A DNA stretch of 64,000 nt from Desulfacinum infernum DSM 9756 (GCF_900129305.1 NZ_FQVB01000014.1:1-64000), one strand, 5' to 3'; shown: positions 54,940 to 64,000, numbered from the stretch's first letter. Made by a program: numbers and translations. Notes: generated from the letters alone by a model not told the origin.

Positions 54940-56118
54940 TTAGAGAAGGGCCTCGGCGAACTCCCGGGGATCAAAGGGCCGCAAATCGTCCATCCCTTCT
55001 CCGATCCCGATGAAGCGCACGGGCAGCTTCAGCTCATGGCAGATGGGGACGATGACGCCCCCCTTGGCGGTGCCGTCCAGCTTGGTGAGGATGAGGCCCG
55101 TGATGTTCATGGCTTCCCGGAAGAGGCGCGCCTGGCTGATGGCGTTCTGACCCGTGGTGGCGTCCAGGACCAGAAGGATTTCGTGGGGCGCCGTGGGCAT
55201 CTTCTTCTGGATCACCCGGTGGACCTTCTTGAGTTCCTCCATCAGGTTCACCTTGGTGTGCATGCGCCCGGCGGTGTCCACGATGACCACGTCCGCCTTG
55301 CGGGCCTGGGCGGCGTCCAGGGCGTCGAAGGCCACGGCCGACGGATCCGCTCCGCTCTTTTGCCGGATGACCGGCACGTCGATCCGCTCTCCCCATCGTT
55401 CCAGCTGCTCGATGGCCGCCGCCCGGAAGGTATCCCCGGCCACCAGCAGGGGCGAAAGCCCGGACGTCTTGATCCGACGGGCCAGTTTGCCGATGGTGGT
55501 GGTCTTGCCCACGCCGTTCACGCCGATGACCATGATGACGAAGGGCTTGGCGGCGGCAGGATCAAAGGGGGGCGCGTCCACGGAAAGGATCCGGGCGATC
55601 TCCTCGCGGAGGGCTTCCCGGAGGCGCGCCGGATCCTGGAGCTCCTTGCGTTTGACCCGATCGCTCACCCTTTCCAGCAGCAACTGGGTGGCCTGCACGC
55701 CCAGATCGGACGTGATGAGGATCTCTTCCAGGTCGTCCATCACGTCTGCATCGATGGTCTTCTTGCCCAGCACCAGCCGGTCCACCCGGTCGGCCAGCCG
55801 TTCCCGGCTTCGGTGGAGGCGTTCCCGGAGGCGGGAGAAGAAGCGCCCCCTTTGGGCGCTCTCTTCCGCTTCTTCGGCGCTCTCTTCCGGTATCTCGCCG
55901 GCGCTCTCCGTCGTTTCCTCAGAGGGTGCCTCTTCGGGCTCCTCATGGCCGGCGGCCGCTTCCGCTGCCTCCCGGCCCCTCTCGTCCTCGCACATCTCGA
56001 CGGCATCCCGGCCGGCCGGTTCCTGCTCACCTTCAGGAACTTCCGCAGCCTCTTCCCTTTCCACCGGGGGCTCTTGCGCCGGTGCGTCCTCTTTCTTCCT
56101 TCTGAACCAACGAATCAT
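54940..56118 (-). CDS. ftsY: Signal recognition particle receptor FtsY
   Basis: FtsY docks ribosome-SRP complexes at the membrane. The 392-residue protein has a basic start ([11 protein letters not shown]), a Glu-rich acidic A domain to about residue 95 and then the NG GTPase domain. P-loop [45 protein letters not shown] and the closing [13 protein letters not shown] are all intact. It stands alone. Confidence 0.97.
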   Translation of the reverse strand: MIRWFRRKKEDAPAQEPPVEREEAAEVPEGEQEPAGRDAVEMCEDERGREAAEAAAGHEEPEEAPSEETTESAGEIPEESAEEAEESAQRGRFFSRLRERLHRSRERLADRVDRLVLGKKTIDADVMDDLEEILITSDLGVQATQLLLERVSDRVKRKELQDPARLREALREEIARILSVDAPPFDPAAAKPFVIMVIGVNGVGKTTTIGKLARRIKTSGLSPLLVAGDTFRAAAIEQLERWGERIDVPVIRQKSGADPSAVAFDALDAAQARKADVVIVDTAGRMHTKVNLMEELKKVHRVIQKKMPTAPHEILLVLDATTGQNAISQARLFREAMNITGLILTKLDGTAKGGVIVPICHELKLPVRFIGIGEGMDDLRPFDPREFAEALL

Positions 56119-56267
56119 GGGGGTTCTTTTCCTCCTTGATAATGGGGCCGCCCCCGGCGCATCTGGCGTCCAGGGCGGTCCCGTGCTATGAGATGGCGGT
56201 ATTTTGGAAAGATCCCGGCGAATCTAGCACACACCCCCCGGAAAATGAAGAAAACGGAGAGACGTTC

Positions 56268-56939
56268 ATGCGCAAGAGGTGGGAAGGCGGGCCGGACGGC
56301 CCCATGAGGCGGGAGATGATCCGGATCTGTCGGCAGCTCGCCCGGGAAGGGCTCGTGGCGGCAAGCGACGGCAACGTGAGCTGCCGCCTGGATAACGATC
56401 GTTTTCTCATCACCCCCAGCGGACGGCCCAAGGGTGATGTGGAGGCGGAAGAGCTCCTGGTGGTGGACCGGCACGGTGAGGTGCGAGACGGCGCAGGCAA
56501 GCCCTCCAGCGAAATCCGCATGCACCTTTTGGTCTACGAAAGGCGTCCGGACGTGCACGCGGTGGTCCACGCCCATCCGCCCCTTCTCACCGCCCTGACC
56601 CTGGCCGGAATTCCGTTCCCGGCCGATGTCTTTCCAGAAGTCTGGATCTCGGTGGGCCCGGTCCCCACGGCGCCCTACGCCACCCCGTCCACGGAAGAGG
56701 TCCCCCGGGCCATCGCCCCCTTCGTGGATCGGCATCAGGCCGTTCTGCTGGAACGCCACGGATCTCTCACCGTGGGCGAAAACCTGCGCCAGGCCTTCTA
56801 CCGGCTGGAAAAGCTGGAACATGCGGCCCGGTGCCTGCTGGCCGCAAGGCTCTTCGGCGGGCGTCTGCCCGAGCCGCTGGATCCGGCAAGACTCGGTGAA
56901 CTGGAGGCGATCTTCGGATCCCCGCTTCCGCGGGAATGA
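56268..56939 (+). CDS. Class II aldolase/adducin-family protein
   Basis: The protein is 223 residues from ATG 56268 (GGAGAGA upstream). Family landmarks are SDGNVSCR, ITPSGRPKG, KPSSEIRMH, zinc ligands HAHPP near residue 105 and a third His in LLERHGSLTVG. Fuculose-1-phosphate aldolase and 5-deoxyribose or methylthioribulose enzymes share these; the substrate cannot be told. The final residues GSPLPRE come from a repeat fragment (GGATCCCCGCTTCCGCGGGAA), so the native C-terminus may have been replaced. Alternatively, the repeat landed just before the old stop. Confidence 0.85.
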   Translation: MRKRWEGGPDGPMRREMIRICRQLAREGLVAASDGNVSCRLDNDRFLITPSGRPKGDVEAEELLVVDRHGEVRDGAGKPSSEIRMHLLVYERRPDVHAVVHAHPPLLTALTLAGIPFPADVFPEVWISVGPVPTAPYATPSTEEVPRAIAPFVDRHQAVLLERHGSLTVGENLRQAFYRLEKLEHAARCLLAARLFGGRLPEPLDPARLGELEAIFGSPLPRE

Positions 56940-57035
56940 TGCATCCGGCGGAAATCCGGGAGCGCAGGGGCGAAAGATCTTTCGCCCCTACCGTCCCGCG
57001 TTTTCCCTCACGCCTCACGACTTACGACTCACGAC
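56940..57035. repeat. Short gap with a GGGGCGAAAGATCTTTCGCCCC palindrome
   Basis: The palindrome lies at about 56969-56990 and is the same as at 54460-54481. A CTCACGACTTACGACTCACGACTCACG short repeat lies at 57010-57041. It probably also ends transcription between converging genes. Confidence 0.6.
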
Positions 57036-59054
57036 TCACGCTCCCCGCCAGATGATCCGGGCGTCCGCCACCACCAGGCCTTCCGAATAGGCGAAGACGG
57101 GGTTCAGGTCGATTTCCATGATGTCTTCGTGGGTTTCAGCCAGATGGGCCAGCTTGAGGATGGCGTCGGCCAGCGCCTCCTTGTCCACCGGGGGCGCGCC
57201 GCGGTAGCCGTCGAGAAGCGGCGCCGCCTGGATCTCCTCCATCATGGCAAAGGCGTCTTCCCGGGTGATGGGAAGGATCCGCATGGCCACGTCCCGGAAG
57301 AGCTCCACCGTCACGCCGCCCAGACCGAAGAGGATCACCGGGCCGAACTGGGGATCCCGGTTCATGCCCAGGATCACCTCCAGGCCCGCCGAAGCCATGC
57401 AGCTCACCACCGCGCCCCGGATGTCGGCGTCGGGCCGGGCCTTTCGGGCGCTTTCCATCATCTCCTCATAGGCCTTCCGCACCTCCTGGCCCGACCGGAG
57501 TCCCAGGCGCACGCCTCCCACGTCGGACTTGTGGAGGATGTCCGGGCTGTCGATCTTGAGCGCCACGGGAAAGCCCAGCTGGTTGGCCAGATGGACCGCC
57601 TTGCCCGGGCTTTCCGCGAACCGATGGCAGACGCACTCAAACCCATGGTTTTCAAGGAACTCCAGGCATTCGCTGAGGCTCGGATGCCTGCCGCCGGCCG
57701 GAGACGCGGGAACCGTGGTTCGGGCCGGCTTGCGCTTCTTTTCGGGCGGGAGCAGCTGCGCCAGGGCGCGCACACCCCGCTCGGGAGTTGGAAAGACCGG
57801 AATGCCGTTGAGGTGCATCTTCTTTCGCTCCACCTTCTCCACGTCCGCCCCGCCCAGGAAAATGACCACTTCATGAGCGCCCGGGGTGACCACCGTGGAG
57901 GCGTCGGCCACCGGATCCCCGAAGATGATGCCCATGATGTCGTAATAGGGCCGGGCCCGTTCCAGGACCGCCTGGTACATGGCCGCATGGGCGTCCCCGG
58001 TGAGATCCAGCGGGTTGGCCCGAATGGCGTGGGCCGGAATCACCCCTTCCAGGGCGTCGGCCAGTTCGGCGGGAAGCGGCGCCACGTCCAGCCCCTCCCT
58101 TTCGGCCGTATCGGTGGCCAGGATGGCCGCTCCTCCCGACGTGGTGATGAAAAGGATGCGGTTTCCCGGCGGCGGATTGAGGTAGGCGAGAGCCTTGGCG
58201 AAGTCGTAGAATTCCTGGATGGTTTCCGCCCGCACCACCCGGTGCGCTTTGAAAAGGGACGAATAGACCGCATCCGCCCCCGCCAGGGACTTGGTGTGGG
58301 ATTCGGCCGCCACCTTTCCCCTGGGAGTGCGTCCGGCCTTGAGGACCACCACGGGCTTGCCGGCTTCGTCGATGGCCCGGCGAAACTCCGCCGGCCGTTT
58401 GATCCCCTCCAGGTACAAGGCGATCACCCGGGTGTTGGGATCCTGATCGAAGTAGCGGATGAGGTCCGTCTCGTCCACGTCCGCCCGGTTCCCCAGGCTG
58501 ACGAAGCACGACACGCCCAGCTCTTCGTCGGAAAACCAGTCCATCATGGCCGCGCCCACCGTGCCGCTCTGGCTGATGACCGCCACCCGGCCCTGGCGCT
58601 GGAGCAGCGGCCAGGACGCGCACAGGGGATGGTAGGGGTTGTTCACCCCCTGGCAGTTGGGCCCGATGAGGCGCACGCCGCCCTCCCGGGCCACCCGCAC
58701 CACCTCCTGCTGGAGCGCCTCCCCTTCCGGCCCCGCCTCGCTGAATCCTCCCGTGATCACCACGGCGGCCTGCACGCCCTTTTCTCCGCAGTCGGCGACG
58801 GCCTGCGGAACGAAGCGGGCCGGAATGATGATCACGGCCAGGTCCACCCCGTCGGGAACCTCCTTGACGTTCTTGAAGCACTGCAGCCCCAGGATGGTCT
58901 CACTCTTGGGATTGATGGGATAGATGGCCCCGGGGAATCCCCCTTCCAGGATGTTCCGCAGGATCTCGTGACCCAGCTTCTCCGGACTTTCCGAAGCGCC
59001 GATCACGGCCACGCTCCGCGGCCGAAAAAACGCATCCAGCTGCTGCACTCCCAT
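57036..59054 (-). CDS. ADP-forming acyl-CoA synthetase (fused alpha and beta domains)
   Basis: The enzyme makes ATP from an acyl-CoA plus ADP and phosphate, or runs in reverse. The protein is 672 residues from ATG 59054 (GGGAGG upstream). The alpha part has a CoA-binding Rossmann domain (FRPRSVAVIGASESPEKLGH), SQSGTVGAAMMDW and the phosphorylated His in AAESHTKSLAG. The beta part is an ATP-grasp fold (PVALKIDSPDILHKSDVGGV, then FGLGGVTVELFRD). Fused enzymes of this type are common in anaerobic acid and aromatic metabolism. A thioesterase gene lies 310 bases upstream on the same strand. Confidence 0.92.
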   Translation of the reverse strand: MGVQQLDAFFRPRSVAVIGASESPEKLGHEILRNILEGGFPGAIYPINPKSETILGLQCFKNVKEVPDGVDLAVIIIPARFVPQAVADCGEKGVQAAVVITGGFSEAGPEGEALQQEVVRVAREGGVRLIGPNCQGVNNPYHPLCASWPLLQRQGRVAVISQSGTVGAAMMDWFSDEELGVSCFVSLGNRADVDETDLIRYFDQDPNTRVIALYLEGIKRPAEFRRAIDEAGKPVVVLKAGRTPRGKVAAESHTKSLAGADAVYSSLFKAHRVVRAETIQEFYDFAKALAYLNPPPGNRILFITTSGGAAILATDTAEREGLDVAPLPAELADALEGVIPAHAIRANPLDLTGDAHAAMYQAVLERARPYYDIMGIIFGDPVADASTVVTPGAHEVVIFLGGADVEKVERKKMHLNGIPVFPTPERGVRALAQLLPPEKKRKPARTTVPASPAGGRHPSLSECLEFLENHGFECVCHRFAESPGKAVHLANQLGFPVALKIDSPDILHKSDVGGVRLGLRSGQEVRKAYEEMMESARKARPDADIRGAVVSCMASAGLEVILGMNRDPQFGPVILFGLGGVTVELFRDVAMRILPITREDAFAMMEEIQAAPLLDGYRGAPPVDKEALADAILKLAHLAETHEDIMEIDLNPVFAYSEGLVVADARIIWRGA

Positions 59055-59365
59055 GGCGCCCTCCCGGTTCGGGTTCGTGTGATAGGACGGCAAAGGCCCT
59101 CGCACGGGGACCTCTTTTCTCCGCGCGGTGCGGCGCTCGGGCGGCCCCCTCAGGAGCTTGCCTGGGAACGCCGCGGACGACCTCTTTTCTCGTAGCGCAG
59201 CCCTTCAGGGCTGCAGAAGAATCCCCGGCCGTCGGATAAGCCATAGCCTGTTTCCTGTCACTTCATGGAGTTACGATGACCCTTTCCGCGGGGCTGAAGC
59301 CCCGCGGCTACAATGAGAAGGGGGGTCCCGGCCTTCCATGCCGGAAAAACATTTTGGACAAGCTC
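59055..59365. repeat. Repeat-filled gap
   Basis: No gene is seen. It holds the CGTAGCGCAGCCC...GGGCTGCAG unit at 59191-59216 and CCGCGGGGCTGAAGCCCCGCGG at 59286-59307. These are in the same order and spacing as at 11872-11989. Confidence 0.8.
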
Positions 59366-59776
59366 TCAGGACTCGGCCGCCTTGCGGGCCTTTTCCTCCA
59401 CCCGGGCGTTGAACTTGTCCGCCTTGATGATGAACCGCTCGTGGGTGGCCTCCCCGATCTTTTCCACCTCGTCGTAGGCTTCCAGCCTGAAGGTGAGCTT
59501 GCGCCCTTCCACGGCCGTCACCTCGGTCACCACCCGCACTTCCATGCCCAGGGGCGTGGGAGCCAGGTGCTTCAGGTTCATGGACATGCCCACGGACTGC
59601 ATGCCCGGCTCCAGGTGCTCGTCGATGAGCATGGCCGAAACCTGCTCCATGAGTCCCCCCAGAAAGGGGGTGGCGAAGACGTCGGGAAGGTTTTCGTAAA
59701 AGCGGCGGGCCGAATGTTCCGGCTGGGTCTTCAGGGTCAGTTCCTTCTTCATGCCCACGGTAAAGACCTCACTCAT
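59366..59776 (-). CDS. Hotdog-fold thioesterase (FlK-like)
   Basis: This 136-residue acyl-CoA thioesterase starts at ATG 59776, chosen because GGAGGTGA lies just before it. LPDVFATPFLGGLMEQVS supplies the helix Glu, and SMNLKHLAPTPLGMEVRV supplies the His. Both are placed as in the fluoroacetyl-CoA thioesterase FlK and related thioesterases. The real substrate is unknown; removal of a toxic or stalled acyl-CoA is a typical role. It is upstream of the acyl-CoA synthetase on the same strand. Confidence 0.82.
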   Translation of the reverse strand: MSEVFTVGMKKELTLKTQPEHSARRFYENLPDVFATPFLGGLMEQVSAMLIDEHLEPGMQSVGMSMNLKHLAPTPLGMEVRVVTEVTAVEGRKLTFRLEAYDEVEKIGEATHERFIIKADKFNARVEEKARKAAES

Positions 59777-60090
59777 GGTCACCTCCTGTTTTGATCAAAG
59801 GACGATGGACAACGCCTGCAGACCTCTGTGGAAAGTCGAAAGGAACCGGCTTCAGCGGGAATGGAATCAAAGGATCTTTCGCGGGGAATCGTCAGAGGGA
59901 GAGCGGGAACATTCGGTTTTGTATCCTTCCAAATCCGCCGGAATGTGTCAAGAAAGGAGCCGCCCGCGCGTGTTGACACCCCACGGGCCCGCTCTTAGCT
60001 TTCAAGGGATTGGTTTCCACGGCCCGTCCCGGGCCGACCATCCGACAAGAGCCCCTTTAACGTGAAACCACATGGACCATGGAGGTACGT
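59777..60090. other. Divergent promoter region of thioesterase and rubrerythrin genes
   Basis: There is no gene and none of the repeat families. This is one of the few gaps free of them. It carries a candidate promoter for rubrerythrin (59973-60001) and the ribosome sites of both genes. Confidence 0.5.
59973..60001 (+). promoter_or_regulatory. Possible sigma-70-type promoter of the rubrerythrin gene
   Basis: TTGACA at 59973-59978, a 17-base spacer and TAGCTT at 59996-60001 (weak -10). No PerR-type operator is evident. Confidence 0.35.
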
Positions 60091-60585
60091 ATGTCAAAGG
60101 TGGAAGAACATCTGAAGGAAGCGTTTGCAGGCGAATCCCAGGCCAACCGCAAGTACCTGGCCTTTGCGGAAAAGGCCCGTGAGGAGGGCTATCCCGGAGT
60201 CGCCAAGCTGTTTGAAGCCGCCGCCGCGGCGGAAACGATCCACGCCCACAAGCACCTGAGGGTTCTCAAGGGCATCCGGAGCACCAAGGAGAACCTCCAG
60301 GAAGCCATCGCCGGCGAAACCCACGAATTCAAGAGCATGTATCCCCAGATGATCGAAGACGCCAAGGCGGAAGGCCATCGCCAGGCGGAGATCAGCTTCA
60401 CCTACGCCAACGAGGTGGAAAAGGTCCACGCGTCCCTCTATGAAGAGGCCCTGAAGGATCCGGAAAACTTCCCCGTGAAGGACTGGTTCCTGTGCCCCAT
60501 CTGCGGCTACACGGTGGCCGACGAGCCCCCCGAGCGTTGCCCCGTGTGCGGCGCCAAAAAGGAAAAGTTCTTCAAGGTGGAGTAG
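60091..60585 (+). CDS. Rubrerythrin
   Basis: Rubrerythrin is a cytoplasmic peroxidase that protects anaerobes from hydrogen peroxide. The 164-residue protein has a ferritin-like four-helix bundle with diiron ligands seen in AFAGESQANRKY, EAAAAAETIHAHKH, IAGETHEFK and YANEVEKVHASLYEEA. A C-terminal rubredoxin domain CPICGYTV...CPVCGAKK follows. Start ATG 60091 follows GGAGG; a further in-frame ATG four codons earlier overlaps that site. The electron donor, usually rubredoxin, is not encoded nearby. Confidence 0.95.
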   Translation: MSKVEEHLKEAFAGESQANRKYLAFAEKAREEGYPGVAKLFEAAAAAETIHAHKHLRVLKGIRSTKENLQEAIAGETHEFKSMYPQMIEDAKAEGHRQAEISFTYANEVEKVHASLYEEALKDPENFPVKDWFLCPICGYTVADEPPERCPVCGAKKEKFFKVE

Positions 60586-61393
60586 GCGCCTGTTTGAAAA
60601 CTCCCCCAACCGTCACTCCCGCGCAAGCGGGAGTCCATAACTTACTGGAAATCCTGGATCCCTGCTCCCCGTTCAAGCCGGGGACAAGCCTCGCGGGTAC
60701 TGTATTCTTCTTATCTCCGCACGATTAGCGGGCGGAGATAGACCCCGCCCCTACCCAACAGGTCCAGTCCCCTTCGTAGGGGCGGGCTTTACGCCCGCCC
60801 TTCAGGACCTGCCCATGAGAAAGAATCGTCCAATTCAATGTGAAAGAAAATGGCGGCTTGGCGGAAGGCAAAAAAGTCTCACGCAAAGGCGCAAAGAAAG
60901 CATCATGATCAGAAATGAGGGAGCGGGACATCTTGTTGTGAAAACAACTTTGGCTTGGGTCTCTTGTGGGAGCGGCGCAAGCCGCGATGGGGGTGGCCGG
61001 CAATCCAACAGCCGCGCGGTCACGCAAAGAAAATCGCGCCTTGCGGCGCTCCCACGAAAGGCCCTCGCCCGGGCCCCCTCTTTCATCCATACGGGATGGC
61101 GAGCTTCGCCATGATCGTCAGATGTAAGTAGGTGCCGGCTGGCCGGCGATCCGACGGCCAAGGCCGCTCCCGCGACGCAAGACGCCCATTTGCGCCCATT
61201 CGCGGTTCTCTCTCACGTTACATTTTCAGCTCACATCCCTCCACACCCCGCCGCCCCCACGAAAAGGCGGACGTCGCCCGACTCCCTTCCCAACGGCTTG
61301 TGATGAGGGCGGCCCTGTGGCATATCTTCGGACGCGGCATCCATCGTCGACCCTGTGACAACGCGCGGACCCATCCCCCGGGAGATCCCAACG
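60586..61393. repeat. Repeat-filled gap before recC
   Basis: No gene is seen. It holds the dRS3-like core at 60615-60634 with its partner, and the GGGCGGAGATAGACCCCGCCC...GGGCGGGCTTTACGCCCGCCC block at 60729-60800 (as at 2505-2572). The GGGAGCGGCGCAAGCCGCG / CGCGCCTTGCGGCGCTCCCAC arms lie at 60969-61059. An ATACGGGATGGCGAGCTTCGCCATGATCGT palindrome lies near 61090-61118. The recC promoter was not found. Confidence 0.75.
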
Positions 61394-64000
61394 ATGTGGC
61401 GGACAGTTCAGAGCAACCGAACGGAAAGACTTTTCGAAGCCTTTGCGAGGGACATCTCTTCGCCGCCTCCGGATCCCCTGGAACCGGAAACCGTGGTGGT
61501 GCAGGACATGGGGATGGCCCGGTGGCTCACCCACCGGCTGGCCGTCACCGCGGGCGTTGCGGCCAACATCCGCTTTCTCGTCCCCGCGGACCTGGTCCGG
61601 ACGGTCTACGGGGCATGGCTGGGCCTAGAGATCCAGCCGGAATCCTGGAGCCGCCCGGTGCTCACCTGGCACATCTTCCGGCACCTTCCCGACTTCCTGG
61701 ATCGGGAGGAATTCGCGGACCTTCGGCGCTACATTTCGGAAGATCCCCTGGGCCTCAAGGCCTACCAGCTGGCGGAACGGATCGCCGCCGTCTTCGACCG
61801 CTACCTGGTCTATCGGCAGGAGATGCTCCTTTCCTGGGAAGACGGGAACGGGGAAGGCTGGCAACCGGTGCTGTGGCGCCGCCTGGCGGAAGCCATCGGA
61901 GAACCGCACCAGGCCCGTCTTCACCAACAGTTCCGCAAGGCCGCGGGCGGCGGCCGGGCGCCCGAACGGCCGGAAGCCCTTCCGCGCCGGGTGAGCCTCT
62001 TCGGCGTGAACCATCTGGCCCCCGTGCACCTGGAAGTCTTCGTCCGCCTGGCCTCCCAACTTCCCGTGACCCTCTACTACCCCAATCCCAGCGGCGCCTA
62101 TTGGGGCGACGTGGAAACGGAAAAGCAGCGGATCCGGCGGGAAGCCCGAACCGGGGCCCCGACGTCCGCCTTCGCCGACGACGCCAACCCGCTCATGGGA
62201 TCGTGGGCCCAGTCCGGGAAATTCTTCTTCGACAGCCTCCAGAAGATCCACGAAGAGACGGAGGCGCTGGAAGAAGACCTCTTCGAAGAACCCGCCCCCG
62301 CCTCCCTTCTGGGATGCGTGCAACACGACATCTTTCACCTGGCAGATGGCCGCCCCAAAGACCCCGACGCGAAGCAGCCCCTCAGCGGGCCGGATGCGTC
62401 CATCCAGGTCCACGCCTGCCATTCCCCCATGCGGGAAGTGCAGGCGCTCCACGACCGGATCGCCTGGATGCTGGACCACTTGCCGGACCTCGCACCCGAA
62501 GACATCGTGATCATGGCGCCGGACATCGACGTCTACGCCCCCTACGTGGAGGCCGTTTTCGGCACCCGGGACGACCCGCGCATCCCGTGGAACCTGTCGG
62601 AACGAAAAGCCCCCCTGGAAGATCCCCTGCTGGAAAAGATCCTGGAGATGCTGAGCCTCCCCCGCCGGCGCCTCACCGCCTCCGATGTGCTCTCCTTGAT
62701 GGAAACGCCCGCCGTGGCCGCCCGGTTCGACCTCACCCCGGACGACCTCGCCCGGATCCGCACCTGGGTCCGGGAAACGGGCATCCGGTGGGGCCTGGAC
62801 GGCGAGAGAAAGAAGCAATGGGGACTGCCGGCGGACCCCGCCAACACGTGGCAGATGGGCCTGGACCGGCTCTTTGCGGGCTACGCCCTGCCGCCCCGGG
62901 AGATCTTCTGCGGCCGGATACTCGCCTATCCCCACGTGGAAGCGGCCTGGGCCGAGTGCCTGGGAAAGCTCCAGGACCTGCTGGACCGGATCGCCTTCTG
63001 GCAGGAAACCCTCAAGGAAGCCCACCCTCCGTCCCGCTGGCAGGAACTCCTGAACCGGCTCCTGGACGACTTCTTCCACCCGGAAGGGGAATGGGAAGGG
63101 AGCCTCCGTTCGTTCCGCAGGGCCCTGGACCGGTTCCGCGGCTTCGCGGACCTGGCCGGCATGACCGAGCCCGTTTCCGTCCAGGTGGTGCAGGCCCACC
63201 TGGGCGCGCTCCTGGATTCGGCCCCCAGCATCCGCCGCTTCCTTTCCGGAGGCGTCACCTTCTGCAACCTGGTTCCCATGCGCACCATTCCCTTCCGGGT
63301 GGTGTGCCTTCTGGGCATGAACGACTCCGACTTTCCCCGCATGGACCACCCGCCGCAGTTCGACCTGGCGGCCCGGGATCCGCAGCCCGGGGACCGGCTG
63401 CGCAACCGGGAAGACCGGTTCCTTTTTCTGGAAGCCCTGCTTTCGGCCCGGGACGTCTTCTACGTGAGCTACGTGGGCCGGGACATCCGGGACGACAGCG
63501 AGCGGGTTCCGAGCGTCCTGGTGTCGGAACTGCTGGACTACCTGGACGGATCCCGGGTGCTTTCGGACGGGCGGCCGCCGTCGGCGGACATCGTGGTGCG
63601 CCACCCGCTCCAGCCCTTCAGCCGCCGCCTCTACGACGGATCCGACCCGAGGCTTTTCTCCTACGACCGGCAGTGGCTGGAAGCCGCCAGGACGGAAGAA
63701 CGGGACGAGACGCCGCCGTTCTTTCCCGGCCACACGGACCCGGGAAACCATACGGGAACTTCTCAAACCGTCACTCCCGCGCAAGCGGGAGTCCATACCG
63801 TACCGGAAGTGAACCTGGAGGATCTAGTGCGCTTTTTCGAAAACCCGTCCCGGTGGTTCCTGGAAAAGGCGCTGGGCATGACCCCCTACCGGGAGGAAGA
63901 CCCGATCCAGGACGAAGAGCCCTTCACCGTGGCGGGGCTGGACCGATACCGGGTGGAAACGGACATCTTCCAGGCGGTCCTGGACGGGCGGGATCCCGAA
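61394..64000 (+). CDS. recC: Exodeoxyribonuclease V subunit RecC (cut by window end)
   Basis: RecC is the Chi-recognising, helicase-like subunit of RecBCD, which processes double-strand ends. The frame is open from ATG 61394 to the window end (869 codons); the family is about 1100 residues. Landmarks are SNRTERLFEAFARDI at the start, VVVQDMGMARWLTHRLA, VHACHSPMREVQALHDRI near residue 338 and MNDSDFPR. EDRFLFLEALLSARDVFYVS and YVGRDIRDDSERVPSVLV follow near 680-710. A dRS3-like repeat at about 63756-63809 is read in frame, adding TVTPAQAGVH at about residues 793-802. It lies in the linker before the C-terminal domain (LVRFFENPSRWFLEKALG). The rest of the gene and recB/recD lie outside. Confidence 0.93.
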   Translation, partial: MWRTVQSNRTERLFEAFARDISSPPPDPLEPETVVVQDMGMARWLTHRLAVTAGVAANIRFLVPADLVRTVYGAWLGLEIQPESWSRPVLTWHIFRHLPDFLDREEFADLRRYISEDPLGLKAYQLAERIAAVFDRYLVYRQEMLLSWEDGNGEGWQPVLWRRLAEAIGEPHQARLHQQFRKAAGGGRAPERPEALPRRVSLFGVNHLAPVHLEVFVRLASQLPVTLYYPNPSGAYWGDVETEKQRIRREARTGAPTSAFADDANPLMGSWAQSGKFFFDSLQKIHEETEALEEDLFEEPAPASLLGCVQHDIFHLADGRPKDPDAKQPLSGPDASIQVHACHSPMREVQALHDRIAWMLDHLPDLAPEDIVIMAPDIDVYAPYVEAVFGTRDDPRIPWNLSERKAPLEDPLLEKILEMLSLPRRRLTASDVLSLMETPAVAARFDLTPDDLARIRTWVRETGIRWGLDGERKKQWGLPADPANTWQMGLDRLFAGYALPPREIFCGRILAYPHVEAAWAECLGKLQDLLDRIAFWQETLKEAHPPSRWQELLNRLLDDFFHPEGEWEGSLRSFRRALDRFRGFADLAGMTEPVSVQVVQAHLGALLDSAPSIRRFLSGGVTFCNLVPMRTIPFRVVCLLGMNDSDFPRMDHPPQFDLAARDPQPGDRLRNREDRFLFLEALLSARDVFYVSYVGRDIRDDSERVPSVLVSELLDYLDGSRVLSDGRPPSADIVVRHPLQPFSRRLYDGSDPRLFSYDRQWLEAARTEERDETPPFFPGHTDPGNHTGTSQTVTPAQAGVHTVPEVNLEDLVRFFENPSRWFLEKALGMTPYREEDPIQDEEPFTVAGLDRYRVETDIFQAVLDGRDPE
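63756..63809 (+). repeat. dRS3-like repeat inserted in frame within recC
   Basis: The core ACTCCCGCGCAAGCGGGAGT lies at 63773-63792 and is identical to the core at 60615-60634. Flanking phrases CTCAAACCGTC and GTCCATA also match the intergenic copies. The match spans roughly 54 bases, a multiple of three, and contains no stop in the recC frame. Confidence 0.88.

Noticed and set aside
61625-63796. 723-codon minus-strand open frame opposite recC
   Set aside because: RecC on the plus strand has clear motifs along the whole stretch; the antisense frame is a GC shadow.
61394-64000. recC as a pseudogene because of the repeat insertion
   Set aside because: The frame is continuous before, through and after the repeat, with conserved RecC sequence on both sides. 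The part beyond the window cannot be judged.

Overview
The window is high-GC bacterial DNA and most resembles a Deltaproteobacterium (Desulfobacterota), probably a sulfate reducer or syntroph of the Syntrophobacterales type. That placement is an inference. It rests on a periplasmic selenocysteine formate dehydrogenase (fdhAB plus fdhE), rubrerythrin, an ADP-forming acyl-CoA synthetase, a type III CoA-transferase, several Cys-rich Fe-S proteins and a type IV pilus/type II secretion ATPase. No rRNA, tRNA or CRISPR array was seen.

Layout. 1-185: start of an IS1634-type transposase that runs off the left edge. 350-2299: PilB/GspE ATPase. 3184-8514: a double-length UvrA with four ABC ATPase cassettes. 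9284-11784: a PhnD-like binding protein followed at once by a chemoreceptor. 12483-14175: a ferredoxin-type protein and an ATP-grasp protein. 14203-17074 (minus): minC-minD-minE with a small ubiquitin-like protein and a HAD phosphatase. 17071-24666 (minus): an acyl-CoA transferase/GNAT fusion, fdhE, fdhB and fdhA. 25351-43484 (plus): a long cluster of exported and membrane proteins. 43546-47277 (minus): a large exported protein related in two regions to members of that cluster. 47495-50416 (minus): purA, htpX and an Hsp20. 50625-61393: Fe-S, FmdB, CaiB, ftsY, aldolase, acyl-CoA synthetase, thioesterase and rubrerythrin genes. 61394-64000: recC, open at the right edge.

The most interesting part is 25351-43484. 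Its first five genes are an exported VWA protein, an ABC ATPase, an FtsX-like permease, an FGE-sulfatase (SUMF1) protein and a glycine-zipper lipoprotein. They match, in order, the VWA part of PpkA and then TagT, TagS, TagR and TagQ of the Pseudomonas type VI secretion threonine-phosphorylation pathway, in reverse order within the operon. No kinase domain and no T6SS structural gene is present. The cluster continues with a second coiled-coil lipoprotein, an S41/PDZ protease, a 1517-residue multidomain exported protein, a polytopic membrane protein, an exported beta-propeller and a zinc-ribbon membrane protein. The opposed 1243-residue protein shares one domain with the 1517-residue protein and another with the beta-propeller protein, so all of these probably belong to one envelope system that I cannot match to a described one.

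Nearly every non-coding gap is packed with a handful of dispersed palindromic repeat families, including a 223-bp pair and a dRS3-like repeat. One dRS3-like copy sits in frame inside recC and a remnant forms the end of the aldolase gene.
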